Shown here: piece after piece, positions 9,230 to 19,094 of the stretch
Layout: each line of letters starts with the position of its first letter
How positions within the stretch are numbered: the stretch's first letter is position 1
Source: Reyranella sp.
GTDB taxonomy: Bacteria; Pseudomonadota; Alphaproteobacteria; Reyranellales; Reyranellaceae
Assembly (NCBI RefSeq): GCF_017305915.1
Contig: NZ_JAFKJN010000009.1
Span: 186,001 to 250,000, forward strand
Reading direction: 5' to 3'
DNA length: 64,000 nt
Program-made: the position numbers and the translations under genes
The notes under the pieces: generated by a model
What the model was told of the DNA's origin: nothing
Database searches by the model: none
The model's input: the letters and a program-made list of their open reading frames with translations, nothing else

Positions 9230-11128
9230 GTGCCTAGCCATAACGGAACCGACGACGACTGGTTGGAGACTCTGGAGTATCTCCCTCCGGAGGACGGTCA
9301 GGACGGGCCACCCAGCCAGTGGCCGTGGCCGAGTTGGCAGAACCGGGTGACCGGCGATTGGTATTGGCAGCGCAAGCCGGATCCATGCCCCGTCAAGGCG
9401 CTCGGCATTACCGACGCGGGCGAGTATGTGTTTGTAACGGCTTTGCGGTTGGTGCGCCGCTTCACGACCAATGGCCTGCACAGCACGGGGGGACCCAACG
9501 ATCTCTTCGGAGGCAAGCTGGATTGGGCCCGCCGCCATTTTCGGCGCTGGGACCCCATCAACAACAAGCTGACTGGTGCCTTGAATAAGCAGCAGCTCAT
9601 GGGTGCGATGATCCAGGCGTGCGATCGCGTCGGCTACTACGACAATGCGGTGCCGCATCGCAGCGTCGGCACTTGGCGCGGCCCGGATGGTGACCCCGTC
9701 ATCCATTGCGGCGACGCCATCCTCTATCGAGGCGAGGTCTTCGAGCCGGGCGAGACGATCGGCGACTATCGCTACGTGCTAGGTCCGCGCCGCGAGGCGC
9801 CATCGCTCGATTGGGTCGGTAACAGGGGCTTTAGGCTCAAGCCCGGCCCCTTGTCCGACTGCCTGAAGGTCGTCGCGCGCATCGGCAGTTGGAACTGGCT
9901 CGATCCCGAGGGCCGCGATCTGTTCATCGGCGGCATCTGTTGCGACGTGTACGGCGACGCGCTGCACTGGAAGCCGCACCGTTTCATCCGGGCCATGCCT
10001 GGTGCCGGCAAGTCGACACTGTTGAAATATACGCGCTACCTGCTCGGCTCGGCCGCGCACGACGTGCAGCGAAACTTCACGCGCGCCATGCTTGAGCAGC
10101 GGTTCTCAAATACGTCATGCGCTCTCCTGCTCGACGAAATGGAATCGGACACGGACGGCGAGAAGCTGCGCCGTGTTTTTGAACTCGTCCGACTGATGTC
10201 CGACGACGGCGCGACTGGCGGCCGCGGCACGAGCGGCGGCCAGGCGCGTTCGATCAACTTGCACGGCAGCGTGACGATGGTCGCCACCCTCGCCGAAGCT
10301 TGGCGGCCGCAGGACCGCAGCCGCATCGCCTACATCGAGCTTGGTCGCCTGCGTGATCGCGAAGGGCATGAGGACAAGTCGCAGGAGGAAATTGAGCGCG
10401 AGGTCTACGCCGAGGCCACTGAGATGTCGGCTGGCGTGCGAGCGCGCATCCTCGACCGCTTTCCGCTCTTTCGCGAGAACCTTGCGTTGGTCAGGGCTCG
10501 CATTCTCGAGCTTGGCGGCGCGCCTCGAGACGCTGACCAGCTCGGATATCTCATCGCCGGCTGGGCGACCATGACTAAGGACGAACCGCTCGCCAGTGTG
10601 GAGGTAGAGCAGCTCAAGCGGTTCACGCCGTACATCATGACCTTGGCCGAGGAAGCGGACGGGACCGACGATCCCAGCGAATGCCTGCACACGCTCTTCG
10701 GCTTGTCGTCGGGCATCTTCGAGCAAGGGCGTGAGATGACGATCGGACAAGTCATCGCCGAGGCGCGTGATCCCGAGACTGGCGCTCGCATGCGTAACGC
10801 CCTGGGCGGCCTGGGCCTTCGCCTCAATCGCTTGCAGTCCGAAGTGGACGGCCGGCTCGAGGCCTGGTCTGAGGCGTGGCTTGCGGTTGCGAACAAGCAT
10901 GCCAAACTCGAGAAGTTGTTCGCCGACTACGCAGCGTATCGAGCGCCGAAGCGGGCGCAGATTCTTTCGGGGCTCAAGAAGACGGTCAACGGGGTGCCGC
11001 ACGTGCCCAAGCGGGCCGAAAAAGTGCTACGGTTCGGTGGCGTGCCGTCTCGGGCTTGGCTCGTGCCGCCGATTTTCCTTCCGACCGTGGACGATCGGGA
11101 CGACAATGATAGGGTGACTGACCAGTAG
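9230..11128 (+). CDS. P-loop ATPase, likely phage/ICE replication protein
   Basis: A 632-residue protein starting at GTG 9230. A Walker A motif, AMPGAGKSTLLKY, lies near residue 255 and a Walker B, ALLLDEMESD, near residue 297; RSRIAYIEL further on may be sensor-like. The N-terminal 200 residues (VTGDWYWQRKPDPCPVKALG) precede the ATPase core. The arrangement resembles primase-helicase or DUF927-like replication proteins of mobile elements, with weak identity only. It is directly followed by a dense cluster of GTTAC repeats, which supports a replication or partition role. Function is inferred. Confidence 0.6.
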   Translation: MPSHNGTDDDWLETLEYLPPEDGQDGPPSQWPWPSWQNRVTGDWYWQRKPDPCPVKALGITDAGEYVFVTALRLVRRFTTNGLHSTGGPNDLFGGKLDWARRHFRRWDPINNKLTGALNKQQLMGAMIQACDRVGYYDNAVPHRSVGTWRGPDGDPVIHCGDAILYRGEVFEPGETIGDYRYVLGPRREAPSLDWVGNRGFRLKPGPLSDCLKVVARIGSWNWLDPEGRDLFIGGICCDVYGDALHWKPHRFIRAMPGAGKSTLLKYTRYLLGSAAHDVQRNFTRAMLEQRFSNTSCALLLDEMESDTDGEKLRRVFELVRLMSDDGATGGRGTSGGQARSINLHGSVTMVATLAEAWRPQDRSRIAYIELGRLRDREGHEDKSQEEIEREVYAEATEMSAGVRARILDRFPLFRENLALVRARILELGGAPRDADQLGYLIAGWATMTKDEPLASVEVEQLKRFTPYIMTLAEEADGTDDPSECLHTLFGLSSGIFEQGREMTIGQVIAEARDPETGARMRNALGGLGLRLNRLQSEVDGRLEAWSEAWLAVANKHAKLEKLFADYAAYRAPKRAQILSGLKKTVNGVPHVPKRAEKVLRFGGVPSRAWLVPPIFLPTVDDRDDNDRVTDQ

Positions 11129-11129
11129 T

Positions 11130-11383
11130 GTAACGGGCTGTTGCTGTTACGCGCTCGTTACGTCCCGCGTTACGGCGAAAGACCTGTCGAAATCGGTCTC
11201 CATCGACCCTTTGTAACGACGTAACGTCCCTATAGCTTAAGTACGCATATGCGCGCGCGCGATATGAGTGGGCGCAGCCAATCTGTTACGTCGTTACAAA
11301 AACCAATATAAGGAAGAAAAAGAGGGGGAAGAGACGAAACAGAGCCAGTAACGGCTCGCGTAACAATCGATCCCAGCTGTTAC
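11130..11383. repeat. GTTAC/GTAAC repeat cluster, candidate origin or operator
   Basis: Eleven copies of GTTAC or its complement occur in 254 bases, at 11130, 11146, 11157, 11169, 11213, 11221, 11285, 11293, 11348, 11360 and 11379; chance predicts about 0.5. Two of the paired copies form exact 16-base inverted repeats, TTTGTAACGACGTAAC (11210-11225) and its complement (11285-11300), around an alternating-GC dyad with AT-rich flanks (about 11246-11268). The array begins two bases after the ATPase stop. It looks like an iteron-type origin or a multi-site operator. Confidence 0.6.
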
Positions 11384-11836
11384 AATCGCCAGCCCGGCCG
11401 TGCGATGGGCGACCCCGCGTGGAGAGCCGGTGCCGCACCCAGGAAGTGGTCGAGGCGGTGCGCGATCCGATTTGGGCCACATGAGAGTCCGCGCCCACGT
11501 CTGACTTCTGAACCGGCTACCGATGTCGAGGCTGGCGCGCGTCATTTGCTCGCCCACGAGATTGCGCCGACGAGGCGGGCACTTTCCGCACCGGCCAGGA
11601 GTCGGGCTGCATCGACCAACATTGTGGCTGACGAAGTCGCCGGCCACGGGTCCTTCCTGGGTGGCCCCAGCATACGGGTAACGCCCACCGCTTGGCATCG
11701 CTAGTGATAGAGGCGAAAATTTGAGGAAACGACGTGCCGAGAAACCGGAAACGGAAACTCAGTGCTAAATCACTCTTTTGCGCTGTGTCGTTCTCGGCTG
11801 ACTGATCGTGAGTTGGGCGTGGCTCTATGCGAAATG

Positions 11837-11861
11837 GGGTCAAATCGCGCCCCCGCAACCA
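11837..11861 (+). repeat. Relic of the initiator tRNA-fMet 3' end
   Basis: GGTCAAATC followed by GC and GCCCCCGCAACCA matches the T-loop, acceptor strand and CCA of bacterial initiator tRNA (CAAATCCTGCCCCCGCAACCA) with two differences, but no 5' half of a tRNA is present upstream. Such 3' fragments mark old integrase attachment sites. It lies in the otherwise gene-free stretch 11384-12170, where I see no supported coding sequence. Confidence 0.5.
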
Positions 11862-11883
11862 ATTTTGTAGGCGCAACGGTAAA

Positions 11884-11907
11884 GCTGCTCCCAACGGGCG
11901 GCTTTTT
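11884..11907 (+). terminator. Rho-independent terminator-like hairpin
   Basis: Arms GCTGCTC (11884-11890) and GGGCGGC (11896-11902) pair over seven positions, two as G-U, with loop CCAAC and a run of five T at 11903-11907. It stands 23 bases after the tRNA relic, as terminators do behind real tRNA genes, so it may have moved with it. Confidence 0.6.
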
Positions 11908-12170
11908 CGCATTTTGTCTCCGGGGCGTTGATGTAGCGCAGACTGTCCCAGAGCAGGTGGCCGGCTAGAGTTCATTGTTGAAGATGCTGGTGCCCCCGAT
12001 CCGGGTTGCCGTGGATCGTGCTTGGATCCCCAGCCGGCCCCGGATGGGCCGGCAACGCATTCGCCGTTCTGGGTTGCGCCGCCGCGGCTCCAACGTTCGT
12101 GTTGAACTGATGCCGTGTGTAGTGCAATCGTTATGCAACTCATCATGCAGTGTGAAGCGCCAAGAACAAG

Positions 12171-13931
12171 ATGCGTGACCATTACCAGCTATTAACGACC
12201 ATATGTGCCAATCCGCGTCAGTTCGCTTGGCTTCTGGGTGCCGGTACTTCAGCCGTCGCAGGGCTGCCGACCGCCTGGGATGTCATGTGGGATCTCAAGC
12301 GCCGCTACTACTGCCGGGAAGAGAACCAAGACATCTCCCGGCAGGACGTGCAGATCGAGGCCGTCCGGGCCCGCATACAGTCCTACATGTCAGGCCGCGG
12401 TTTTCCGCGGGAAGGCGATCCAGGCGAGTACACCACGTATTTCGAGCTGATCTTCGGCAAGGATCGCGAACGGCAGCGGCAGTATCTGAAAGGGATCCTC
12501 TCTGAAGACAAGGTCACGCTGTCGATCGGTAACAGGGTCCTGGGCGCTCTGCTGGCCACGGGGCGCTGTCGCGCCGTATTCACTACGAACTTCGACACCG
12601 TGGTCGAACGCGCAGTGGCGGAGGTGAGTGGCAAGTCGCTCATGGCCCATCATCTTGAAGGCGCGACATCGGCCAATGCAGCGCTCAACAACGACGAATT
12701 TCCTCTCTACTGCAAGGTACACGGGGATTTTCGCTACGACAGCATCAAGAATCTGTCTGCGGACCTTACCCAGCAGAACGAAGACCTGTCCAAGGCGCTC
12801 CTCAATGCCTCCAACAGATTTGGATTGATCGTCGCGGGCTACAGTGGCCGCGATGACAGTGTCATGAAGCTTTTGCGCTCGGCGCTGAAGACCCATAACC
12901 CTTTTCCCCACGGCCTGTTCTGGACAGGCATGAAGGGAGCGCCGGTACTCCCCTCGGTGACCCAGCTGATTCAAGATGCCCGAAATGCCGGAGTGGAGGC
13001 GGCATTCGTCGAAGTCGAGACCTTCGACGCGTTCATGATCCGCCTATGGCGCAATATGCCGGGCAAGGAGCCTGAGATCGACGCCAAGGTGAAGGTAGCT
13101 AGGCGTGCGGGTGTCAGCATACCGGTGCCCGCCACGGGGAAGGGGGCAATCATCAGGATGAATGCACTTCCCATCGTCAGCTTGCCCGGTGAATGCCAAG
13201 CGCTTTCGTTCAAGGTGCAGAAGGAGTGGAATGAATTGCGCGAGGCCGCCCATGCGAGCCAGGGTCATCTGATCCTGACGAAGGCAGACAACGTTCTTTG
13301 CTGGGGCAGGGAGTTTGTCGTTCGCAGCCATTTTCAGGACGTGGAATCGATCATTCCTCGCGACATAAGGCCATTGATCGCTGACATGTCGCGTCATCTT
13401 TATCTGAAGGGGTTCCTTGAAGAAGCGCTCTGTCGTTCGCTGGTGCGGGGCAAGCCGATCCTGGTGCGGACCACGAAGTACGGCTCTTTTCTGATTGCCG
13501 ATGCGCATAGCAGAGATCAGGGCGCACTGAGCAAGCTTCACGAGACCGTGGGAAAGCCCTTTGGGCAGATCGCCGGGCTGACAACGGCGATCGACAAGGA
13601 CCATCCTCAACCGCAAAGGGTTTTCTGGGCAGAGGCAGTTCGCGTATCCATAGAGGTCGCCGCCGGGCGGTCATGGATGCTTATTGATCCCGAGTTTTGG
13701 ATTTGGCCGCCCAGGGCAAAGAAAGACGCTACCCGGTTTATGGATGACCGCCGGGCGGGCCGGTACAACAGCCTCTACAACTCCATTCTTGAGGCGTGGC
13801 TCGACATCCTGTTCGACAGTGGAGATCGAAAGCCCAGCCAGAGCTTTAGCGCCTTCAGTGACGGCTCCTCGACCGAATGTCCCGCATTCGAGATTGGAAT
13901 GGGAACCGCTTACACCAGGAGGCGGGCATGA
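12171..13931 (+). CDS. SIR2-APAZ effector of a short Argonaute (SPARSA) system
   Basis: A 586-residue protein. The N-terminal SIR2 domain shows [18 protein letters not shown] (NAD-binding, residues 21-38), [10 protein letters not shown] (about residue 141) and [10 protein letters not shown] (about 183). The C-terminal half (about 300-586) has no catalytic motif and corresponds to the APAZ region that clamps Argonaute. Known SIR2-APAZ/pAgo pairs sense invader DNA with guide-loaded Ago and then deplete NAD, killing or arresting the cell. The stop overlaps the next gene's ATG (ATGA), coupling the two. Identification rests on the SIR2 motifs plus the adjoining PIWI protein. Confidence 0.85.
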   Translation: MRDHYQLLTTICANPRQFAWLLGAGTSAVAGLPTAWDVMWDLKRRYYCREENQDISRQDVQIEAVRARIQSYMSGRGFPREGDPGEYTTYFELIFGKDRERQRQYLKGILSEDKVTLSIGNRVLGALLATGRCRAVFTTNFDTVVERAVAEVSGKSLMAHHLEGATSANAALNNDEFPLYCKVHGDFRYDSIKNLSADLTQQNEDLSKALLNASNRFGLIVAGYSGRDDSVMKLLRSALKTHNPFPHGLFWTGMKGAPVLPSVTQLIQDARNAGVEAAFVEVETFDAFMIRLWRNMPGKEPEIDAKVKVARRAGVSIPVPATGKGAIIRMNALPIVSLPGECQALSFKVQKEWNELREAAHASQGHLILTKADNVLCWGREFVVRSHFQDVESIIPRDIRPLIADMSRHLYLKGFLEEALCRSLVRGKPILVRTTKYGSFLIADAHSRDQGALSKLHETVGKPFGQIAGLTTAIDKDHPQPQRVFWAEAVRVSIEVAAGRSWMLIDPEFWIWPPRAKKDATRFMDDRRAGRYNSLYNSILEAWLDILFDSGDRKPSQSFSAFSDGSSTECPAFEIGMGTAYTRRRA

Positions 13932-15340
13932 CCGAAGTGGCAAGAGGGCTTCCCGCGCACAGCTGGGTTCCCGAACCGTCCCTGATGTTTCATTCCGGGA
14001 AGCTGGATAGGCATCCCCTTCGCGGCCTGATCGAACATGGCCCGTTCGGCCTTAAATACGGAACGCTCCCAGCCGTCCGCCTGGCTTTGCTGGCGCCAGC
14101 AGCTCATCTAAAGCAGCTGCGCGGCATCGTCGCCGAGCTCGCTGCGCCAGCAAAAACGCGGGAGGTGCCGGACTACTATCCGGACTATCCTGGCTTCGAG
14201 AAGGTCTTTCGCATTCCCATTGCGCCGATCGATGAAGCATTGGTCTTCGCGCTTCCCGAAGAGCTTGACGCCCATGCGACAGCCCAGAACAAGATCGAGC
14301 TGGCACGCGGTCTGTTTGGCGCCATCGCGCAGCTATCGACCATCCGAGCACGGTTCGATGTGGCTCTTATCAACCTTCCGCCGTCATGGGCCGCCTGCTT
14401 TGAGGGTGAGGGCTTCAATTTTCATGATTACGTAAAGGCCTTCTGTGCTCCGTCCAACATCCCGATTCAGCTATTGAGGCGGATAAGCTTCGAACGGACC
14501 TGCCGGTCGAACGTCATGTGGGGGCTGAGCGTTGCTCTCTATGCGAAGGCAGGAGGCGTTCCCTGGAAGCTGACCGGCCTGAACGCCGACGAAGCCTTCA
14601 TTGGCATCAGCTACGCGATGAAAAGGCTTCGCTCGGGAGCGGAGTACAGCACCTGCTGTAGCCAGGTCTTTGATCCCGATGGCACCGGATTTCGCTTCGT
14701 CGCCTACGACGCACGGGAGTTCACACAGGATTACGCCAAGAATCCGTACCTCTCGTACTACGACATGCAGTCGGTCCTATCGCGCAGCTTGCAGATCTAT
14801 CAGCGGGGTTACTTCGGCCGACTGCCGAAGAAGGTTACGATCCACAAGAACACGGCGTTCACAGAAGAGGAAACGCTCGGCGCCCTCGATAGCTTCCGGG
14901 AAGGAACAGAAGTGGAGCTTGTCCAGATCGTGAAGAGTGTTGACTGGAAGGGCATCCGGTTTAACAGCCGGAAGCCACCAGAGCCTTTCATGTTTCCAGT
15001 CGAGCGGGGGACCTACCTGCCCGTCGAGAAGGACGAGGCCCTGTTATGGACACAGGGGAGTGTCGAGGGCGTGCATTTGCGCAATCCGTCTTACAGCATC
15101 TACAAGGAAGGCGGGCTGAAGCCGACGCCGTCGCCGCTGCGCATACGGCGCTTCACGGGCGAGGGCGGGTGGCACGATACATGCGCGGGCATCATCGGCC
15201 TGACCAAGATGGATTGGAACAACAACACTCTTTACAAGAAGCTGCCCGTGACCCTTGTGTACTCGAAGGCGTTCGCGGACATCATCCAGCAGAATCCGAA
15301 CATCGTCGATGATGTGTTCGATTTCAGAAGCTTCATGTAG
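13928..15340 (+). CDS. Short prokaryotic Argonaute (MID-PIWI)
   Basis: A 470-residue protein with MID and PIWI domains only. The PIWI part carries [20 protein letters not shown] near residue 200, FIGISYAMK and [17 protein letters not shown], all typical of short pAgos. Short pAgos are catalytically inactive and serve as guide-dependent sensors; here the partner is the SIR2-APAZ protein encoded immediately upstream with a 4-base overlap. The ATG at 13928 is set by that overlap. A convergent gene ends 27 bases downstream, so the operon is two genes long. Confidence 0.87.
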   Translation: MTEVARGLPAHSWVPEPSLMFHSGKLDRHPLRGLIEHGPFGLKYGTLPAVRLALLAPAAHLKQLRGIVAELAAPAKTREVPDYYPDYPGFEKVFRIPIAPIDEALVFALPEELDAHATAQNKIELARGLFGAIAQLSTIRARFDVALINLPPSWAACFEGEGFNFHDYVKAFCAPSNIPIQLLRRISFERTCRSNVMWGLSVALYAKAGGVPWKLTGLNADEAFIGISYAMKRLRSGAEYSTCCSQVFDPDGTGFRFVAYDAREFTQDYAKNPYLSYYDMQSVLSRSLQIYQRGYFGRLPKKVTIHKNTAFTEEETLGALDSFREGTEVELVQIVKSVDWKGIRFNSRKPPEPFMFPVERGTYLPVEKDEALLWTQGSVEGVHLRNPSYSIYKEGGLKPTPSPLRIRRFTGEGGWHDTCAGIIGLTKMDWNNNTLYKKLPVTLVYSKAFADIIQQNPNIVDDVFDFRSFM

Positions 15341-15367
15341 TAACGCCGACAGCGAACGCTTGGGAGA

Positions 15368-16438
15368 TTATTTGAAAAAATCGTTGATGTAGTGAAAGCT
15401 GAGCTGCTTCTTCGGCTTGGGTGGGGTCAGGTACGTCTCCACATCCGCGAAGACAGCATCGATATTGGCCAGGTCGGCGTCGGTATAGATCAAAGAGAAG
15501 ATGCCGTGTTTCTTGAAGAAGGCCTTGTGCTTGGCCATCTCCTTGTCAAAATTGCCCGACGCCTCTGCGTTGATCTGCTTTTGTGTCTTGCCCTTCGTGC
15601 CCGTCAGCAAGCCATGGGTTGACCAGGGCGATAGCTCGAAGCCTACCGTGTCCATGGTCTCCGGCGTGATGATCGTGAAATCCAGCCGGTACTTGTGCTT
15701 GGCTATGCGGCCTTCATATCGATACTCGGGTATGAGAAGAGGCACCCTGAGCGGGTCTTTGGCGGCGCGGACGTGCTCGCAGTATTTGAGCGCTATAGCC
15801 TTCTGATACGGAGACGCGGTCTGCCGGACCAGGACATGCTCGAAGAATGTCAGGTAGTCGTCGACGGTCGCAAACGGCATCCGCTTGTTCTTGTCGGGAA
15901 CGGCGAGCCCGGTCTCCAGCACATGGCCGATCGACCAATACACGGGCTTGAAGTGCCGTATCTCGCTTTTGTCATTCTCCCAGCGGCCGTTGGCAAAACG
16001 CGGTGAGACAAGGAGGCCCCAGTCAGCGTTGTTCTGGCCGATCCACACTTCCGCTTCATCGACCGTCGGTCTCTTGCGGTACAGTTCCTCATAGTGCTTC
16101 AGGTAAGAGCGTCGCAGGAAGATGTCGAGGTAGGCTCTGAACGCCGATGAAGCCTTAATCTGATCGAAGAGAGTATCATAAGCGGTCTGATAGCCGGTGG
16201 TGGACAGGTGTTGTTTGAAACCGTCCATCCAGAGCAGGACGTAATGCTCTGGCGAGCTGATGATCTCGTTCTTGAGGTCGATAAACTCATCGCTCTTCCC
16301 GCCGATCTTGGCATTGAGAGACGCCTCGGACGGAATGCCGGTTTCCTTCAGGACCTGCGGCAGCATCGCGCGCAGCTGCTCCTTCATCGCCTCAATCATT
16401 TTGTTCCGTGCGGTCTTTTGCTGGTCTCGTTTAGCCAT
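15368..16438 (-). CDS. Conserved protein of unknown function beside SPARSA
   Basis: A 356-residue soluble protein, convergent with the Argonaute gene. I do not recognise a named family. Residues 240-330 have KHKYRLDFTIITP, VGFELSPWSTHG and FDKEMAKHKAFFKKHGIFSL; an acidic residue before a strand, then F-E-L-S-P and a downstream lysine-rich helix, faintly recall a PD-(D/E)xK nuclease core, but this is speculative. The start at ATG 16438 gives a basic helical N-terminus. The location in a defence cluster suggests a defence or modification role. Confidence 0.6.
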   Translation of the reverse strand: MAKRDQQKTARNKMIEAMKEQLRAMLPQVLKETGIPSEASLNAKIGGKSDEFIDLKNEIISSPEHYVLLWMDGFKQHLSTTGYQTAYDTLFDQIKASSAFRAYLDIFLRRSYLKHYEELYRKRPTVDEAEVWIGQNNADWGLLVSPRFANGRWENDKSEIRHFKPVYWSIGHVLETGLAVPDKNKRMPFATVDDYLTFFEHVLVRQTASPYQKAIALKYCEHVRAAKDPLRVPLLIPEYRYEGRIAKHKYRLDFTIITPETMDTVGFELSPWSTHGLLTGTKGKTQKQINAEASGNFDKEMAKHKAFFKKHGIFSLIYTDADLANIDAVFADVETYLTPPKPKKQLSFHYINDFFK

Positions 16439-16585
16439 TGCGATCTCACTATAGCCTGAAAGGCCTGAATTGGGCCTCTACGGCCGTAGGTTTCCTTTTC
16501 CGCACTACACGACGCCGACCATGACGTCGATCATGATGATGAAACTCTAGCCATCCGATCGAGCCGTTCCACTCTCCAAGGATCG

Positions 16586-16942
16586 TCACAGCCTCTGGTA
16601 GGGCAACGACGACCGCATACGTGCCGCGCCCATGCGACGGACGCTCCGCCAGCGTCCGCAGGCGAATCTTGGCGTCCAGCGATCTTCGAGATCCCGCTCC
16701 TCGTCTTCCTCATCGCCTGGATCGATCGGCAGATCTTCACCGCTCAGGACGGTCAGCGTGTCGCCGTAACCGCCGAGGCCGACAATCTCTTTGGCTGACC
16801 CTACCGGATTGTGCCTTGGGCTGTATTTACAGTTCGCGTCCCGGTACTGGATCCAGGCCTGTTCCCCTGCTGTAGCGGCGGGCTTTTCTCGGGCGTGATC
16901 CGTTGGGCCACGGCATGCTCGACGACGGGCAGGTTCATTCAC
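16586..16942 (-). pseudogene. Possible LprI-like (DUF1311) remnant
   Basis: Within the gene-poor stretch 16439-16974, the minus strand reads GEQAWIQYRDANCKY, which resembles the conserved AQxAWxxYRDAxC segment of LprI-type lysozyme-inhibitor domains. The rest of the frame has no support, so at most a fragment remains. Nothing else in this 535-base interval looks coding. Confidence 0.3.
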
Positions 16943-16974
16943 CAGGCTTGGGGAAGGCTTGGCACGATTGCCCT

Positions 16975-18150
16975 TCAGGGTTTCTTATCGCTGGCTTCGC
17001 GCACTGGATTGTATTCACCCTTCACCCAGCTGATCTCCGCCTGACGATAGAGTTCGGCAAGGAATGCATCCGGATTTTTGCCCCTCTCCGCGCGCGTCGC
17101 CAGGCCATAGGCAATCACGGCATTCACTGCGACCTCGCGGTTGGCGAGATTGACGTGGTCATAATCGGGCAGGATAGACTGGCCCATGCTGTGTTCGACG
17201 ATGCCTTCAACGATTGCGTCGGAGCCCGCCTGAAGCCGGCGGCTGAAGCAGGCTACGGCTGATCCCGCGATGATATCGGCCAGCTGGATCGACGGATGTT
17301 GCTTGGAATCGACGAAAGCGACGGGCTGAAGCAGTTTCCAGCCAAGCGGCCCCCTATGCCCCTGCTGGCGTGCCCGCCTGATGCCAGGGTCGTCGGCATC
17401 GCCGGTCATGCTGTCCGCAGAGACCCTGAGCGGCTTGCTGTCGTCGCACAGGACCGAGAGTAGCTTGCCGGTGCGGCCCCAATGATTGAGATGGGCCCAA
17501 AGGCATGTAGTCGAGAGATCAAGCGTCCAGGGGACTGATGCCGGGACCATCGTCCTGAGATTGGCGTTATCCTTAATGATGATGTCGCGATAGCCATAGG
17601 CAAAGCGCAGGACTGACTCAAACGGATGTTCGGTTCCTGCGTCCGATAGCGGCGGCCGGGGTGTGTCAAACAGGAACGGCGCGTCGGCCGGGTCCAGTGA
17701 CCGCATGTATCTCTGAAATTCGGTGACGGCCCTGCGGGCTTCATTCTCGTGCTCGCTCAGCCACACGTAGGTGAACATCGAGACGAACCGGTGCATGTTC
17801 TTCTGATACAGTAGCCACGGATTGTGCTTGAAGACCGGTTCGTAGATGAACTCGAACAGGTTGGCGCACAGCGACATCAGCTTGTCGTGGATGGACAGAA
17901 CGTAGCGACCCTTGCAAGCCTGCATCAGGGCGGCGACAGCCTTCCGCCCGCGTGACGATCCCAGCAGCTTCGACGCCTTCAGTTCGGGCATGGTGATCGA
18001 ATGATCGGCGCGAGCCTTCGCGATCAGGCTGGCAGCCTCGGCATCGGCTACCGCGACAGAAGCGAAGGCAAAATACCGCTGATCCTTGGCGAGAAGATCC
18101 GGGCCCGTAAAACCCGATTCGTCGCATGCAATGTCCAGAATGTCGGTCAT
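16975..18150 (-). CDS. DUF3800 domain protein
   Basis: A 391-residue protein with the DUF3800 signatures: IACDESGFTG at residues 7-16, conserved acidic residues through the middle, and FVDSKQHPSIQLADIIAGSA near residue 290. DUF3800 proteins are predicted to have an RNase H-like fold and are frequent in phage, plasmid and defence regions; no activity is assigned. It lies downstream of the unknown 356-residue gene on the same strand, but 536 bases away, so it is probably a separate unit. The ATG at 18150 gives the expected N-terminal strand. Confidence 0.75.
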   Translation of the reverse strand: MTDILDIACDESGFTGPDLLAKDQRYFAFASVAVADAEAASLIAKARADHSITMPELKASKLLGSSRGRKAVAALMQACKGRYVLSIHDKLMSLCANLFEFIYEPVFKHNPWLLYQKNMHRFVSMFTYVWLSEHENEARRAVTEFQRYMRSLDPADAPFLFDTPRPPLSDAGTEHPFESVLRFAYGYRDIIIKDNANLRTMVPASVPWTLDLSTTCLWAHLNHWGRTGKLLSVLCDDSKPLRVSADSMTGDADDPGIRRARQQGHRGPLGWKLLQPVAFVDSKQHPSIQLADIIAGSAVACFSRRLQAGSDAIVEGIVEHSMGQSILPDYDHVNLANREVAVNAVIAYGLATRAERGKNPDAFLAELYRQAEISWVKGEYNPVREASDKKP

Positions 18151-18411
18151 AGTCGTAGGTTGATCTGTTCGGTCCCCCGATTATTCAAAGCGCCCGGCGC
18201 GAATCAGTACTCTATTATAGCACGAACGACTTGCGTCTGATGCAGGCGGGCAGGGCGCGTCCGCCCCCTACCGACGGCGTCGGGTCCTTTTTGCGCTTAG
18301 CGAAGAGGTAATGCCGACGTAGAGCAGGACGAGGATCAGTCCGCACCTGCAAGCGAAGCCCATCGCGTCCTCTATCGCGTAGACGGCGCGCATGAACCTG
18401 ACCGGCGCGGG

Positions 18412-19055
18412 TTGTTTGCATCCCGTAACGCGCCCCTTCCCGTTGGCATCGAGCAGTCCGCCTTCCACCCGCTTGAGGTGCCGCAGCTCATCGAGGAGTG
18501 CTTTCAGGAACTGCTTGAGAAGGCGAGCGCGATCAAGGACCCCTTCGAGCAGGCCTTCTTCGTCATGGTGCAGCTTCCCTACCTCCAGCCCTTCGATGAT
18601 GTAAACAAACGGGTTTCACGGCTTGCCGCGAACATTCCCCTCATCAAGGGAAACTTCGCGCCGCTGTCCTTCACCGATGTTCCGCAGCGATCCTACCTGC
18701 ACGCGATCCTCGGCGTGTATGAACTGCGGCGCGCCGAGATGCTGCGCGACGTCTTCATCTGGGCCTATGAGCGGCTCTGCCGCGCGCTATGCCGCCGTCA
18801 GGCAGTCGCTCGGCGAGCCCGACGCTTTTCGCCTGCAATATCGCAACCAGATGCGCGAAGTGGTCGGCGGTGTCGTGCGCTCGCGCATGGGAAAAGAAGA
18901 AGGCGACCGGGCACATCGGCAAATGGACGACAGAGCATATTCCCGCGCAGGACCGCGAGCAGTTTCGCGCAACTGCGGAGGGCGAATTGCTCGGTCTGCA
19001 CGAGGGCAATTTCGCGCGCTACCAGATCAGGCCCTCAGAGTTCGAAGCCTGGTAG
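18412..19055 (+). pseudogene. Fic/DOC family protein, frameshifted twice
   Basis: The reading starts in one frame with EQAFFVMVQLPYLQPFDDVN and KRVSRLAANIPLI, a Fic core in which the usual HPFxxGNGR is degenerate (QPFDDVNKRVSR). Near 18780 the similarity moves to a second frame (AVRQSLGEPDAFRLQYRNQM) and near 18890 to a third (LLGLHEGNFARYQIRPSEF), ending at TAG 19053-19055. Fic proteins transfer AMP or other groups to target proteins. Two shifts make an intact product unlikely. The 5' end is also unclear. About 260 bases upstream (18151-18411) hold no gene. Confidence 0.65.
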
Positions 19056-19094
19056 AAGGTATGGAAACAATGATGCCTGCACGGGAATTGATCG

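Noticed and set aside
11517..12182. A 221-codon minus-strand frame upstream of the SIR2 gene
   Set aside because: No motif, poor composition, and it covers the tRNA relic and terminator as well as the start of the SIR2 gene.
14813..14838. GTAACC-N16-CGAA on the minus strand inside the Argonaute gene
   Set aside because: It lies antisense within a coding sequence, with no minus-strand gene start near it; about 0.1 exact chance matches are expected in the window, so this serves as a background example.
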